Assembly: GCA_918026815.1 (NCBI GenBank)
Contig: CAKJVC010000143.1
Location: 558,001-622,000 of the forward strand
DNA length: 64,000 nucleotides
Direction: 5' to 3'
Source: Chalara sp. BL73
Lineage: Eukaryota > Ascomycota > Leotiomycetes > Helotiales
In this document: positions 45,198-57,269 of the stretch, piece by piece
Layout: each line of letters begins with the position of its first letter
How positions within the stretch are numbered: position 1 is the first letter of the stretch
Translations under genes and position numbers: made by a program
Notes under the pieces: generated by a model
Seen by the model: only the letters and a program-made list of their open reading frames with translations
Database searches by the model: none
What the model was told of the DNA's origin: nothing

Positions 45198-46415
45198 ATG
45201 ACAAACCTCGTAACAGGTAAATCGCCAGTCACCAAGAAAATGGTCGATCCAAAGTCTAACGACATCAGGGGAGTGGAAGAAATGCTTACGAGACACGATA
45301 TCAACATGGCTAGCCAAAAGACTATCAACCAACCGAAGCAGGTGCATACTCCGGGAAAAAACTTTGGTTTCAGTTTCGACATTGACGGCGTGATACACCG
45401 ATCGAATGAACTTTGTCCTGGAGCGCAAGAAGCCATGCAGTATCTGAGCACGAATAACATTCCTTTCATCTTCCTCACCAATGGTGGAGGAAATCCTGAA
45501 GATGTACGTGCAAAGGAGATGGCCGAAATGCTTGACATACCTGTGCATCAAGACCAGTTCATCCAAGCTCACACTCCTTTCAAGCAATACCTTCCTGAGC
45601 TCGCTGATAAAGTTGTCTTGGTTCTTGGGGGTGTTGGGAATAAATGTAGGGAAGTAGCCGAGTTCTATGGTTATAAGAACGTCATAACCTCTGCTGATCT
45701 GATCGAAGGCTATCCAGATCTCTACCCCTTCAAAGAAGCACATGGCGATTACTTTCGTAAAACAGCCAGACGTCTTCCCACCACTAAGAATGATGATGGA
45801 AACGAGGAACTATTGCCAGTCTCTGCCATCTTCCTCTACTCGTCTCCGAGAGATTGGGGTCTCGACCTGCAAATCATCCTTGACCTCCTCCTCTCAGAGC
45901 AAGGTAAGTTCGGAACTAGATCCCTCCTGAATAACAACCATAATCTCCCAAATATGGGTTACCTTCAAGATGGACAGCCAAAGATCTACTACGCAAACCC
46001 AGACAAGACCTTTGCGACTAAATGGGCTCATCCCAGAATAAGTCAAGGAAGCTTCAAAGTTGCACTGGAGAGCATATTTTCAGAACTAACAGGCGGTGCT
46101 AAGCTAACGTCAGGAGAACACTATATTCAGGTAGGTAAACCGACTCAACTCCAGTATGAATACGGAGAGAGAGCACTTCGAGAGACTTCAGGTCAGGACT
46201 TGACCCAAGTCTACATGGTAGGTGACGGTCCAAGTAGTGATATCGCGGGAGCCACCAACTACAGAAGTCCTCATGGTTCAACTTGGAATAGCATACTAGT
46301 GCAGACAGGTATCCACCAAGCTGGCACCACCCCTGCATATAAACCTACTCAGGAGGTTGCAACCGTTCTTGACGCCGTAAGATGGGCTCTGCAACGAGAA
46401 GGCATTGAGATGTGA
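45198..46415 (+). CDS. HAD-superfamily class IIA hydrolase, HDHD5/CECR5-like
   Basis: A single exon of 405 residues from the ATG at 45198 (the frame is open upstream to 45078, but that text looks like 5' UTR). Motif I is FSFDIDGVIHRS with both nucleophile and acid Asp. Motif II is IFLTNGGGN. The class IIA cap follows (LLLSEQGKFG, NPDKTFATKW), and motif IV is VYMVGDGPSSDIAGA. Gly-rich LVLGGVGNKCREVAEFYG is characteristic of the HDHD5/CECR5 branch. These are predicted phosphatases, many of them mitochondrial, with unknown substrate. The N-terminal 50 residues are basic and could be a targeting sequence, which is inference. Confidence 0.92.
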   Translation: MTNLVTGKSPVTKKMVDPKSNDIRGVEEMLTRHDINMASQKTINQPKQVHTPGKNFGFSFDIDGVIHRSNELCPGAQEAMQYLSTNNIPFIFLTNGGGNPEDVRAKEMAEMLDIPVHQDQFIQAHTPFKQYLPELADKVVLVLGGVGNKCREVAEFYGYKNVITSADLIEGYPDLYPFKEAHGDYFRKTARRLPTTKNDDGNEELLPVSAIFLYSSPRDWGLDLQIILDLLLSEQGKFGTRSLLNNNHNLPNMGYLQDGQPKIYYANPDKTFATKWAHPRISQGSFKVALESIFSELTGGAKLTSGEHYIQVGKPTQLQYEYGERALRETSGQDLTQVYMVGDGPSSDIAGATNYRSPHGSTWNSILVQTGIHQAGTTPAYKPTQEVATVLDAVRWALQREGIEM

Positions 46416-47296
46416 AGCGGCAGAGAAGGTAAGCCGTGATGATGCTGTTGATAGAGAGATAGGGGGTATTGCAAAAGGTCCTTGGAGAATCTCGGCAAAA
46501 ATGATAAGATCCCGCCCCCAAAAAAAGGAAAAAAAGGAAAGAGAAAAAAAAAAAAAATAGAAAAAGGGGGCCATATTATAATACCCAGGTTCTTTGTCGT
46601 TTTCAAATCTCGGCTTGACGCGTTTTTTTGGAGCCTTCCTCGCCAAAATGCAATTAAAAAATCTACTATTTAAGTAGTTCTTTTCCAATTGTATTACTAT
46701 AATACGTTTTAGTGTTTTTTAGATAGACTTAAAGTAAAGCTTGTAATCTATATTTTAATATCCTGTTTTAATAATTGAACTTGATCTATTTTTTTGTGTT
46801 TCCAACCCAGAAAACAACAGCAGAAAACCTGGATATTATAATATTTGACTTGGAAGTGGCTTTATTGTATTTCTAGGGAAACTATCCAAAAATTCAGCAA
46901 GTTAGTTAGTGAAGCGACCAGTAATTGATAATGCAAAATCAGTCTTGTGCACGTTTATTATATGGAAGTATAGGATATGAATCTAGGCTTCAAGCCACGA
47001 CAAGATATAAGTCGTATATAAATATCAAACCTGTAGAGAAGCGTCATATTTAACCTAGGTAGCCATAATGGAATAAGCGTGTTGAACTGAACTGAAGTGA
47101 GGTCAAATTAAGCTGCATCGGCGTGGCTTTATCCCAAAAGAAACTATTATGAACACGTGAGGGAGTGGGGTGAAGACAACCCCACCATTCTCTCGAATTC
47201 CGACAGCAATCTACAAGCTTCAACGTTGTTTTGAGGAGGACACTCTCACTATTTAGACCTCTGTACTTCTACTTCTCATTTTCTTTGAAATTCGGC
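46416..47296. other. HAD gene 3' flank and UreG promoter
   Basis: 881 bp without a gene. A purine tract at 46,510-46,570 (A-rich with G runs) may act as a transcript 3' end. CACGTG lies near 47,154. No RNA gene is seen. Confidence 0.5.
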
Positions 47297-48282
47297 ATGG
47301 CTCATGATCATTCCCATGACCATTCCCATGGGCACCCTCATTCACATGATCATTCTCAAGCAGCAATTGATCATGGCCACACCCATGAGATATTAGATGG
47401 ACCAGGAAGCTACATGGGGCGAGAGATGCCCATTATTGATGGTAGGGATTGGAATGAGAGAGCATTCACTATTGGAATTGGAGGGTAAGTGTCCTGCTGG
47501 TCAAGGTAGAGAGAGACGGATCTTCCTTATCATCTTCATGTTTGCTTTAGAATTTTAAGGCGCCTGGCGCCGAGATGTCACTCATGAAATCCGCTGGTTT
47601 CAAATCAAGTACTCTAGTGGTGACAGGCTTCTGACATGACAACAGACCAGTTGGCTCTGGAAAGACTGCCCTTATGCTGGCGCTTTGCCTTGCGCTTCGA
47701 GAAAAGTACTCGATCGCAGCCGTGACAAATGATATTTTCACTCGAGAAGATGCTGAATTCCTCACTAAGAATAAGGCCCTCCCGGCTTCTCGTATCCGAG
47801 CTATCAAAACTGGAGGCTGTCCTCATGCGGCTGTTCGCGAAGATATATCTGCCAATCTCGCTGCATTAGAAGACTTGCATAGGGATTTTCAACCAGATAT
47901 CCTTCTTATTGAATCCGGAGGTGACAACTTGGCAGCAAACTACTCCAGAGAACTAGCAGATTACATTATTTATGTGATTGATGTTAGTGGAGGCGACAAG
48001 ATCCCAAGAAAAGGTGGTCCAGGTATCACGCAGAGTGATCTGCTTGTTGTTAATAAGACCGATCTGGCGGAGCTGATTGGTGCCGATTTGAATGTCATGG
48101 ATAGAGACGCAAGGAAAATCCGAGAAGGTGGACCTACGATCTTCGCTCAGGTGAAAAAGGATGTTGGCGTTGACCACATTGTTGGCCTGATTTTGAGTGC
48201 ATGGAAAGCCAGTGGCGCTGAGTTAACGAGCAAAGAGCGAGGCGGACCAAAGCCTACCGCTGGGCTAGATGAGCTGATATAG
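47297..48282 (+). CDS. Urease accessory GTPase UreG
   Basis: Two exons, 47297-47484 and 47646-48282, give 274 residues. The N terminus is the expected His-rich nickel-binding stretch ([18 protein letters not shown]). The P-loop [11 protein letters not shown] is completed across the 161-nt intron. [41 protein letters not shown] and the guanine motif [10 protein letters not shown] follow, all in order, as in UreG/SIMIBI GTPases. It delivers Ni2+ to urease with UreD and UreF, using GTP hydrolysis. The ATG at 47297 starts right before the His-rich tract; an upstream in-frame extension (from 47231) has no such features. Confidence 0.97.
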
Positions 48283-48800
48283 TGCAAGTAATTGTACTTG
48301 AGTGTGCTGAAAAGTCGAATCTGTCGTAATATTAGAACATTGCCATACTGCGAGTGCAATATACTTTTAGAATCAGCCGTAAAGCAGTCTGCCAATGTCC
48401 TTCTCGCTCACCTTCCTGGTTGCCGATTTCTCTTGTCTTTTATTTCGGATTGAGTCCATCTCAGTGACGTATCATGCTTCGCGGGATAGAGTTTCATGCG
48501 ATCCTAGCTGAAGTTCAACATATGTAACTTTTAAGCGGTTTCGAGCTTAACATGGCTAGCCTTTCGGCGATCCAGCTAGATCTTCCGTCGTTGTTAGCAT
48601 GTTATCATAGTTTAGACCATCCGACAGTTACACAGGGATATTCGATTCACACAACTCTGCTTAGCATTTCGTATCCGGCTACCATTCATTGATTTAGCCC
48701 ACAAACAATCACCATTGTTTTTCGCGATCATCCCCAAACATTGGCGCAGCTCTGTTTTTGCTTCCAAGTCCATTTTCGTAGGTCTTGATACCATCGTGGA
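48283..48800. other. UreG 3' flank; no gene recognised
   Basis: 518 bp, no gene recognised. Confidence 0.5.
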
Positions 48801-50156
48801 GTGGAATATTATAGGTTTCAACTTGCCAGGCACTTTGGAGACGACTATAATATCGACGAAACAGCAAGGATGGAACCACGCGGGAACGAAAGAAAGCCAC
48901 CCACAGAATCTGTTGCGAATTTGCTGCACAACTTCCATATATCGCTGCACAATCGCAGTGATAACGCCGGAAAGACGGGCCAAAATACACGTACACCGGC
49001 AAGCCTAACTCAACCATCCCCCCTGAGAATGTCACCAGCCGTGAAAAACGACCAGATGAAACTAGCGATGGAAGCTCAGCAAGCTTCGGAAGATCACAGC
49101 TGGCACTTGAAGCTACTCGAACAGCAATATCAAAACCACTCTGAGATGCAATCAGCCAAAGTTTCTACTATTAATAACCGCCTACCGCGTACTGACATCC
49201 CAATCTCAGACTCTCGTGGAGCAATCGAATCGTTGGTTAAGGTTCTAACGTATCATGACGAGTCTGACTCTCCAAATTCAACAAACGCACGAAGGACAAA
49301 GAGGTCGGACAAAATCAGTCGATGGCTTGCTGAAACCACCACAAGTAGGCAAGGTACAACAATGGCTTCTTACGAGGACATTGCCAGTAACTTAGGAAGG
49401 ATATACTTTGAAAAGGCTGGAAGCAAAACCACCCATAAAGATTCGAGGGTTCCTGTTTGGTTCTCAACAGAGAGGAAGATTTCTTCTCAGGCTGAGACTG
49501 TCCAGACCCAGGATATAGGACCGCAATCTACCACCAGTTGTAGCTGGTACAGCGTTACCGACCTCGAAGTCAGACCAACGATTAAAGCTACAAATAGTTT
49601 CGATGCCAATAACATAGTGGAACCATCAGCAACCTCCAAATCAAACTGGGACCATGTTATCGACCTTGAAGTCGAGCCAAATTCCGAAGCTGAGAGAGCC
49701 AACCGAGATCGCCTCCAATATACTCAGAGCACATCAAACGCAGAGGAAATCAACTCATTGACTGGTAGAAATTGGCGAACCCGAAATTTTGCAACTTATG
49801 TCGACGATGAATTTATAGGCGTAACACCGATTGTGGGTGGCTTCAAGACTAAGTTGAAAGACGACTCTCAACCTCTCACTGGACCTTCGTCCTTCGGTCC
49901 CGACGACGACATGCCCGGTATGGACAAAGATGGAGAGGACGCTGATGATGAAGATGACCAAGATGAGGATTGGGAGAAGATCGAGGTTGTCACTAAAGAT
50001 CAGTGGAATCTGGACAATGATGAAGATTCTCATTCTATGAATGAGGAGAATAGGGATGATGCGGGTAAAGGCGTTCATGATAAGATGGAGGACGGAGAAA
50101 GCCTCTGGCAGTGGCTAACGCATGCACCATATCTCACATGGGGCAAAAAGGTATAG
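48801..50156 (+). CDS. Hypothetical acidic, low-complexity protein
   Basis: A 451-codon open frame; the true start is either ATG 48801 or the second Met at 48870 (MEPRGNERKPPTESV). It is mostly Ser/Thr/Asn/Gln-rich with few hydrophobic segments and a very acidic stretch near the C terminus (GEDADDEDDQDEDWEKIE). Two similar segments (SVTDLEVRPTIKATNSFD and HVIDLEVEPNSEAE) look like a degenerate internal repeat. WQWLTHAPYLTWGKKV forms a Trp-rich end. No known domain, signal or membrane helix. The length of the frame argues for a real gene; the role is unknown. Confidence 0.55.
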   Translation: MEYYRFQLARHFGDDYNIDETARMEPRGNERKPPTESVANLLHNFHISLHNRSDNAGKTGQNTRTPASLTQPSPLRMSPAVKNDQMKLAMEAQQASEDHSWHLKLLEQQYQNHSEMQSAKVSTINNRLPRTDIPISDSRGAIESLVKVLTYHDESDSPNSTNARRTKRSDKISRWLAETTTSRQGTTMASYEDIASNLGRIYFEKAGSKTTHKDSRVPVWFSTERKISSQAETVQTQDIGPQSTTSCSWYSVTDLEVRPTIKATNSFDANNIVEPSATSKSNWDHVIDLEVEPNSEAERANRDRLQYTQSTSNAEEINSLTGRNWRTRNFATYVDDEFIGVTPIVGGFKTKLKDDSQPLTGPSSFGPDDDMPGMDKDGEDADDEDDQDEDWEKIEVVTKDQWNLDNDEDSHSMNEENRDDAGKGVHDKMEDGESLWQWLTHAPYLTWGKKV

Positions 50157-50396
50157 ACATTCAATATTCCTGTGTGGAGGCGTGGCTAGAGTTAGCAGTT
50201 AAGTAAGAAGAGAAAGTTATTACCTCACCACAAATGTTTAGTTGAATGTATTGAAGGGCTGTTCAGGGCCTCCAGCTTTTGATATCCCCTAATTTATGGT
50301 ACACTTCCTGATTTATATCCATGCGCCATTATGTACCGTTTTATGTACCACCACGAATGACGAACTCCTGCAATGCCACCTCCTATCCATGCCATA

Positions 50397-51148
50397 TTAC
50401 AACAATTTCAAATGCCCGGTAACCTGATTAATGACACTAACAGGCGCAGGACCAATCCCGAGAACCGTACAGCTGCCCGCCGCAATCTGCGTCCTCCCAG
50501 CATCATGAATGACTTCCGCAACCAACCCCAGGCTCATCGCCGTAGCCTGGAGCGCCTGCAACTCGTCTTCCCCCTTCGCCTGTAACGCAATCTTCGCCTG
50601 GCCCATCCTCTCCCACCGGCGTAAAGTCGCAGATTTAGGATCATTCTTCAGGTAATTTTTATAGCAAGCCAGCGTAGCATGCGAGCACTGCGCTGCGATC
50701 TTGCCTATACTCCGTCAGACCTTATTTCCCCTAGGAAAGCAGAAAACAACATACCTTTCGTCATCCCCAGATCCGTCCGTACCACAAGCACCAATTTGCA
50801 CTCCTCCGTACTGTCTTCCCACGACTTTCCCCCTAACTGCGACCGCTTCTCCGGCTGACCGGCAGCCTTTGCTTTCTGCGTATTCCTCAACCCGTCCCGC
50901 TTGTCCGCCTCAAACCCATTGCTCCAATTTGGCGCATGATCCGCGGTATCCTCGTCGATATCCGTGCCTTCGCTCTCCTCCTCGTCATCGTAATTCGCAA
51001 TTCCGCGCTCGCGGGGTGGTTTAGAGGTGAAGGGGATCGGGAGGAAGCCCAGAGACGAGGCGATGCCGATCATGTACCCGCTGATACCAGCGATTACCGC
51101 GGTGCCGATTATGAGGGCTAGCGGTGTGGGAGGCGGTCGGTCTGCCAT
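50397..51148 (-). CDS. PTH2: Peptidyl-tRNA hydrolase 2
   Basis: Two exons, 51148-50755 and 50704-50397, give 233 residues; the 50-nt intron splits the family motif TDLGMTKG-KIAAQCSHATLACYK. CKLVLVVRTDLGM, the catalytic-site block IAAQCSHA, WERMGQAKIALQ, LQATAMSLGLVAEVIHDAGRTQI and IGPAPVSVINQVTGHLKLL are the PTH2 signature. The enzyme frees tRNA from peptidyl-tRNAs released early from ribosomes. A hydrophobic N-terminal segment (LALIIGTAVIAGISGYMIGIA) followed by an acidic linker suggests membrane anchoring, as in yeast Pth2 and metazoan Bit1 at the mitochondrial outer membrane. It converges on the hypothetical gene at 48801-50156 (240 bp). Confidence 0.96.
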
Positions 51149-51763
51149 TGTAATGGTTTGTGGTGAGGAAGAGGTTTAAGGGTGAGAAAATGTCCTTGGA
51201 GGTCGAAATTCGAGAGGAGGATGCTAGCCTCGCGTAAATTTTGCGGATTGTCAGGGGTGCTCGACGTCATTTTGTTTGGTGTCAGTTCAGGCTCATATTT
51301 AAGGCCCCGTGAGGACGTGAAGATGCCTGGCTTTCGTGGCCTCAAAACTGCGATCTGCAACAAAAATATCACGGTGAAGGTGCTGGTTAAGGAGGAACAA
51401 AGCTTGGGAAACATGTTTCCAGCGCGGGACCACAGCACATCTGCTCATCACTGCTTGTTCTTTAGCCATTTGGGTGACACAAACTTTATTTCTTATTTTG
51501 ACATAGCGATAACTGTTGTGTCTTTCAATTAGGCAACCGATTGAAGACATGAACCTTTGAATTCAGGCAAATACTATGTCATCGTTCTCAGGCACCGAAA
51601 ATGATGAGTGGTTGTTTGTACAGAACCTGTAGTATGATCACACACCGACCATATCTTAAGACTATGAGAAAAAGAAACATTCCATGTCCGCACCAGATTA
51701 ATTTTCTAGATTGTATATTCATTCAGTCGTATGGCGATGGGCATTTTTGTATCTCCTCATCAA
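51149..51763. other. Region between TSR1 3' end and PTH2 start
   Basis: 615 bp; contains the PTH2 promoter. An open frame at 51182-51532 (+) has no family features and overlaps the presumed promoter. Confidence 0.45.
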
Positions 51764-54215
51764 CTACTCTACCATATCAACATCTTTTGCTTCTAACTCT
51801 ATTGAACTCCAGGCCCTCGCATTTCTAGGCCACATCCTCTTGTATAAACTAACGCCAACCGAGTCCTGAGGATTTATTCTACCATCAAAAGTGGCCTTGA
51901 AGTATCCATGGGTACCCAAACTCTCCTTGATATAACCACTTCTTCCGCGTTTAGTCCACAGTTGCAAAGCCTTGAACCATTCCACATCTTCTCGGTTGAA
52001 GAACATGTATCTAATCGTTACTAGCTTCTTATGGATCTTGTAAGGATGTCCGGTAAGAATTATGCGCTTAGCTATAATACGGCTTGATGATGGAGGGAGA
52101 GATGTGCCTGTTCCAAGAAGCGTAAGAGGCAGTTCACTGCCCGCTTCATTACGTTTGAAGAATAGTGTGGGAACAGATCCCCAAGTGAGTGGCGCAACAA
52201 ATGTGGCAACAGCGTTCGTCCCCGGATGAAGAAATCGATCGAATTTGTGAACATCGTTCGAAGTATTGCCTCCTTGGGAGAACAATGGATTGATGACGAA
52301 GCGTCGAGGGCCACATTGTATGATCAGATCCTCCTTGGACTTTATAGGACCGGGATAGTCGGAGCTTAAGCTGAAGTTGAAGTTGAGAGCTGCTCGCTTG
52401 TGTTCGTGGCGAAGAAGAGAAAATAAGGTTAAGGGACGAGAAGAGATGTACGATGTCCGTAATGAAGCGGGAACATTGCGCAGATGAACTTGAACCCGAG
52501 TTCCTGGGCTGACACCTCCAATTAATGCCTCACGTGTGAATTGGCTCCTCGCTGATTTATAGTCCGCAACGGCAAGCAGTCGTCGCCAATCTTCAGGTTC
52601 ATAAGCCCTGTCCTCTGCTTCCTCCCAATGGCTTGTTCGAAGGCTTTTTAGTCCTCTATATCTCTGTAACCTTTCACGAGCTAGGACCTGTGGATGCAAC
52701 TCAATCTCGTCGGGGAATTCACGATCATCCTCTGCCTCATCGCCTGTTCGTTTCCTGAAGGCAGCTAACTGCTCTGCTTCCACTTCGTCCTCGGGATCTG
52801 GATCCAAAAACATCTCTGATTTCGCATATTCTGTTGCTGCAAACTCTGTAGGCTCTCTAGGAGCTAATCCCTCTACTCCATCTTGAGGCAAGGCTGGTTT
52901 GTCCATAGCCACATCACCTTGCTCGTCATAATCTTCGACATCTGATCCAGAATCGGAGAAATTATCCCCCAGGAACCATGCGGCTTGATATGCTGAAGTA
53001 CCTTTCGGCAATCTTTTTGGCTTCGCAGGCAAATGCGTCTCATCATCTGGAAAATAGTGATGATCGTCCAAGAGTACACCACGCTTATCCGTTGTTGCTA
53101 ATGACATTGCAACATCAGCATCGTCGTCTATCATGACTTCTTCTGGTGCCAAGTCCGCTAGATCATCTTGGTCCTCGGTAGGTAGTTCCAGAATATTTTC
53201 TACACCGTCGACTGTCATTTCATCCGCTCTACGTTTTTTCGAAGCCAAAGGTGCCGCAACTATCTTGTCAATCTGGAAGTCACCCCAGTCTCCTACTTGA
53301 GCCAGCCTGTCTGCTTTTAACCCTTTGCCTCTCACTACTCCAGTCACCACAACATTTCCACCCTCGATAGCAGGCCATTGCACATCATCTACCAGCATCC
53401 AGCTCCTTTCTTCTCTCCAGCGTACTCCTTTCGGGCTTACTGTGCATAGAGATCTCATCAAATTAGCACATTCCTGTCTTGAGTCCAGACTGTGGACCTT
53501 TTCTTGATCTGGGTGGAAATGCGTTATATACGATTTGAGTGACGATAAAACTTGTGGTCTTCGTTTTGGTGGCTCGACTTTTTCAAGGCCTTGAACGACG
53601 GTCAGGAGTGTAGATAAGCCTTGACTCTCCACACTTCGAATGATGAGCTCTCCTAACTGGTCTACTTCTTGGTCTGGTGATAAAATGAAAAGCACAAAAT
53701 CCGCAACCCTACCCGCATCTAGACATGATATCAAGTCACGATTAAGCGTAATATATTGAATCCTTTGCTTGAATCGATCAACATCGGTGCGTACTGTCCC
53801 TTCTTCCGGAACATTGGCCTCAATATCCAGACTAGCACTCAAGCATCGCACCGCAGCAGCGGCATCTCCATCGGCACATAATGGTATGACAGCAACTATT
53901 CGAGGTGCCCCATCTTTGCCAGCAAAAACATTGGTCTCCCTCAAATGTTCTTTGTGTTTTACCTGTTGTTTCTGTCGAGCTTGGTTTCTCCGGTCGAACT
54001 TTGACATAAGTTGCTGGTGTGGAGATTTTCGATGACTTAGGTCTGATCCTCCTACCTTACCTACATATTGTCAAAATTGAACGTCAAATACGGAAATCGA
54101 ACCAACCTTTTGTCAATTCTTTTAATGCACCTTTGGTGGCCTTTCTAGACTTGAAGGGCTTATGAGATGATTTTGTTGTGCTTCTATGCGAGTGAGAAGT
54201 AATACTCGAAGGCAT
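51764..54215 (-). CDS. TSR1: Ribosome biogenesis protein TSR1
   Basis: Two exons, 54215-54107 and 54060-51764, give 801 residues. The first exon contributes HKPFKSRKATKGALKELTK, the conserved N-terminal motif of Tsr1, and the 46-nt intron joins in phase to GKVGGSDLSHRKSPHQQL. The order then follows the Bms1/Tsr1 family: a GTPase-like domain (DGAPRIVAVIPLC, then DFVLFILSPDQEVD) lacking a normal P-loop, as known for Tsr1; an acidic, poorly ordered middle (about residues 300-480) and the C-terminal EF-Tu-like barrels (SYISSRPLTLFSLLRHEHKR, and IVATNA-like GTNAVATFVAPLTWGSVP). Tsr1 caps pre-40S subunits before translation competence. An ATG 49 codons upstream (54362) is in frame, but its extension is not conserved-looking. 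Confidence 0.96.
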
Positions 54216-54522
54216 ATTGCTGCTGCCGCCGCCGCTACTGCTGGCTTTGAATCGAAAAGGTAAAGAATCCAGCTTGACAGTGTTTTCAATATTTATCAAC
54301 TGCACAGATCGAGAAATTTTGGAGGTGGGGTTAAACTTTTTTGGTGCGCTAATCCTTATCATATCGCTTATCAGCTTATCAGTATTTCTTGGCGCAAATT
54401 TATGTCTTTGCCAGCCTCATCGACCACAGCAATTCTTGGTGGTGGTTTTGTAATGCGAATAGCAAGGCGACTCAACACTCAATCCTAGTACTGGAAGTTA
54501 GATTATCGATTCTAGCACCTGT
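54216..54522. promoter_or_regulatory. Shared divergent promoter of TSR1 and UTP7
   Basis: 307 bp separate two 40S-assembly genes pointing away from each other. It holds CTCATCGA (54416-54423), one base off the PAC core CTCATCGC, and GAAATTTT (54313-54320), close to the RRPE core. In yeasts both elements mark ribosome-biogenesis genes. The motif matches are short and could arise by chance. Confidence 0.5.
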
Positions 54523-56478
54523 ATGCAATCAACAATGGAGACTCTAGTTGAAACACATTCCAATGGTGCCGTACCATTAAAACGCGCCAGGACTGAGCTC
54601 ATAACAACCGAAGAAAGGCAGCTTTCGCGAAAGAAACAGGCCCAGAAAGAGTATGGCAGGGGAAGGAGTATTCCGCTAAAGGGCATTCGGGACAAAAAGC
54701 TGAGAGGAAACCTCAAGTCACTCGAAAAGAAATATAATGATGCGGCATTGAAAGCGAAGGATGCGGAAGTTCTGTTAGAGAACGATGAAGGGCTTTTGCA
54801 GCCGGAGACAGAATTGGAGAGGACATACAAAGTAACGCAGAAAGAGATCACAAAATCGGTTCCAGTTCAGACAGCCGAACTGGGAAAGTTCCAATTAAAG
54901 CTTGAGAACGGCCCCTACATCTCAGAATATTCAAGAAATGGTCGAAATCTCCTAATAGCAGGGAGACGAGGGCATGTCGCCACTATGGATTGGAGAGATG
55001 GGAAGTTAGGCTGCGAATTACAACTTGGGGAGACTGTTAGGGACGTGCGGTGGTTACACAATACCCAGATGTTTGCGGTGGCTCAGCAGAAGTCAGTCTA
55101 CATATATGACCAAGCAGGGGTGGAAATTCATAACTTGAGAAAGCACATAGAGGTCACCAATATGGAGTTCCTTCCTTACCATTTTCTTTTAGCGACAGTG
55201 GTATGTTAGCCTAGTGTATACTGTTTAGGAACTGAGAGCTAACAATTCGGAAGGGAAATGCTGGATATCTCAAGTACCAGGATGTATCAACTGGCCAAAT
55301 GGTAGGTGTTGACCACTTCTGTAGTCTTTAATGCCAATGATTGCTATGGATACTTGAACTAAACGATATATAGGTCATTGAGACGCCGACCAAATTAGGA
55401 TCACCCACCTCACTAACTCAAAATCCTCACAATGCTGTAAGTATAATTCATATTTTGGGCAGTTCAGTTGGGTACAAATTATCCAAGCTACCTAGCAGTG
55501 AGATAAAATGGACATGAGTGGTTAAATACTTATCCATGAGTATAATGCAAGAACACCTGGAAACGTTGCAGCTTGTTTTTGCTAGTCATATACTAATCAT
55601 TGCAGATACTTCATATGGGCCATCAAAATGGGACCGTCACTCTATGGTCGCCTAATTCAACCACACCACTAGTAAAGCTACTCGCTCATCGTGGCCCTGT
55701 ACGGTCATTAGCTGTAGATCGGGAAGGCCGATATATGGTTTCTGCAGGCCAGGACTCAAAAATGTCAGTATGGGACATCCGAATGTTCAAAGAAATCAAT
55801 AGCTACTTCACTCCACAGCCCGCGTCGTCAGTCGCGATATCTGATCGTGGCCTTACAGCCGTAGGCTGGGGTACGAAAACTTCAATATGGAAGAGTCTGT
55901 TTTCGAAAACGTCGTTGGAGCAAGAAAAAATACAGAGCCCGTATATGGTTTGGGGCGGTGAAGGAAGACGGATAGCGCGCGTGCGATGGTGTCCATTTGA
56001 AGATATTCTAGGCGTCTCACACGGCGATGGGTTCAACCATGTGATTATTCCTGGCGCAGGAGAGCCTAACTTTGATACCCTTGAGGTCAATCCTTACGAG
56101 AATAAGAAGCAACGGCAAGAGGGTGAGGTGAAAGCACTTTTGAACAAGCTTCAACCAGAAATGATTTCGCTGAACCCCGAATTCATCGGAAATCTAGATC
56201 TTGCCTCTGCAGAGCAACGGAAAGCAGAGAAAGATCTGGATAAGAAGCCGATAGACCCATCGGATGTTTCACATATTGATAAGAATCGCGGCCGAGGCAA
56301 GAACAGTAGTTTACGGAAGCATTTGCGGAAGAAGGGATCTAAGAATATCATTGATGAGAAGAGAGTCAAGATTGAGGAGTTACGGAAAGCTCAGATGGAG
56401 AAGCGAAACCAGAAACGACAGGCCACTGCAGAAGAGCTAGGTCCTACACTTGGCCGCTTTGCACGCAAAGCCGGATAA
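54523..56478 (+). CDS. UTP7: U3 snoRNP/SSU processome WD-repeat protein UTP7
   Basis: Four exons, 54523-55200, 55254-55301, 55374-55436 and 55606-56478, give 553 residues. The N-terminal basic helix (KLRGNLKSLEKKYNDAALKAKDAE) is typical. WD repeats run over about residues 130-400, including HVATMDWRDGKL, LHMGHQNGTVTLWSPN, LAHRGPVRSLAVDREGRYM and SAGQDSKMSVWDIR. The BING4CT C-terminal domain follows (GRRIARVRWCPFEDILGVSHGDGFNHVIIPGAGEPNFD as consecutive blocks). Utp7 belongs to the small-subunit processome that handles early 18S pre-rRNA cleavage in the nucleolus. The C-terminal tail is lysine-rich. Exons 2 and 3 are only 48 and 63 nt long. A second Met lies four codons in and could also be used. 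Confidence 0.96.
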
Positions 56479-57269
56479 TAATCAATTCATTCCTCTACGA
56501 TGACGACTTGAAAGTTGCCGGCTGCCATGATGCATTTGTTTTTGGGTGAGTCGTGTGTGGTGTGAATGTTGTGAACATAGCCTCAGAAGAAAGTATAGCC
56601 ATGACTACAAGGCAACATGGCATGGCTCCGAGTTGAGGATAAAACAAGATATATCAATAGTGGAAATAGGTGTTTTGAAGCCTATGTGTTGCAGGCCAAA
56701 GTTTCCACCACAGAACGAACCCTACCGGGGAACAAATCAAGCAGCTCTCCAGTAATCAAACAGTCATGGAAATATTTGACCAACTCCACCGAGGGCTTAC
56801 TTTCCAACCGCTAACATGATCCCCTTACGCTCCAGGTATTTGTAGGTTGCACAGCCAAAGCTCACAGACATAACCATAGCAAAAGATACAATAAAAAAGC
56901 AGTTCAAGGTCATGCTGTGGCCTCCTAACAGTTTCTTTGACAGAGAAACAAAGGAGACCCCCACCACCACTTATTCACCCTTCCCAGCGCATTTTCTGAT
57001 TTCTGCCTGTTATGAATTTTAATTTTTTTTTTTTTTTTTTAAAAAAAAAGGCTCTTCATCGCCCAGTGTTCACGCTTTATCCCCCAAAGCGTGCTTTTAG
57101 AACACAAGCCTCATCCTTCCCTCTGAATTTTGATGAAGGAAGGCGGAAATGCAGTAGAATAATATAGGCTTCCCAAACTTCGAGAGTCGAATACAGAATC
57201 ATCCCAGACCGACGTCATATTTTATAAAGTCTATATATGTTATTACAAAGGGTATATAGTTCACAAACC
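56479..57269. other. Convergent 3' spacer UTP7 / AAA ATPase
   Basis: 791 bp without a gene; contains a T18-A9 run at 57023-57049. Confidence 0.5.
57023..57049. repeat. T18 followed by A9
   Basis: A perfect homopolymer pair able to form a snap-back hairpin; assembly length is uncertain. Confidence 0.9.

Noticed and set aside
46482..46673. Lys-rich plus-strand frame of 63 codons
   Set aside because: Arises from an A/G-rich tract in the 3' flank of the HAD gene.
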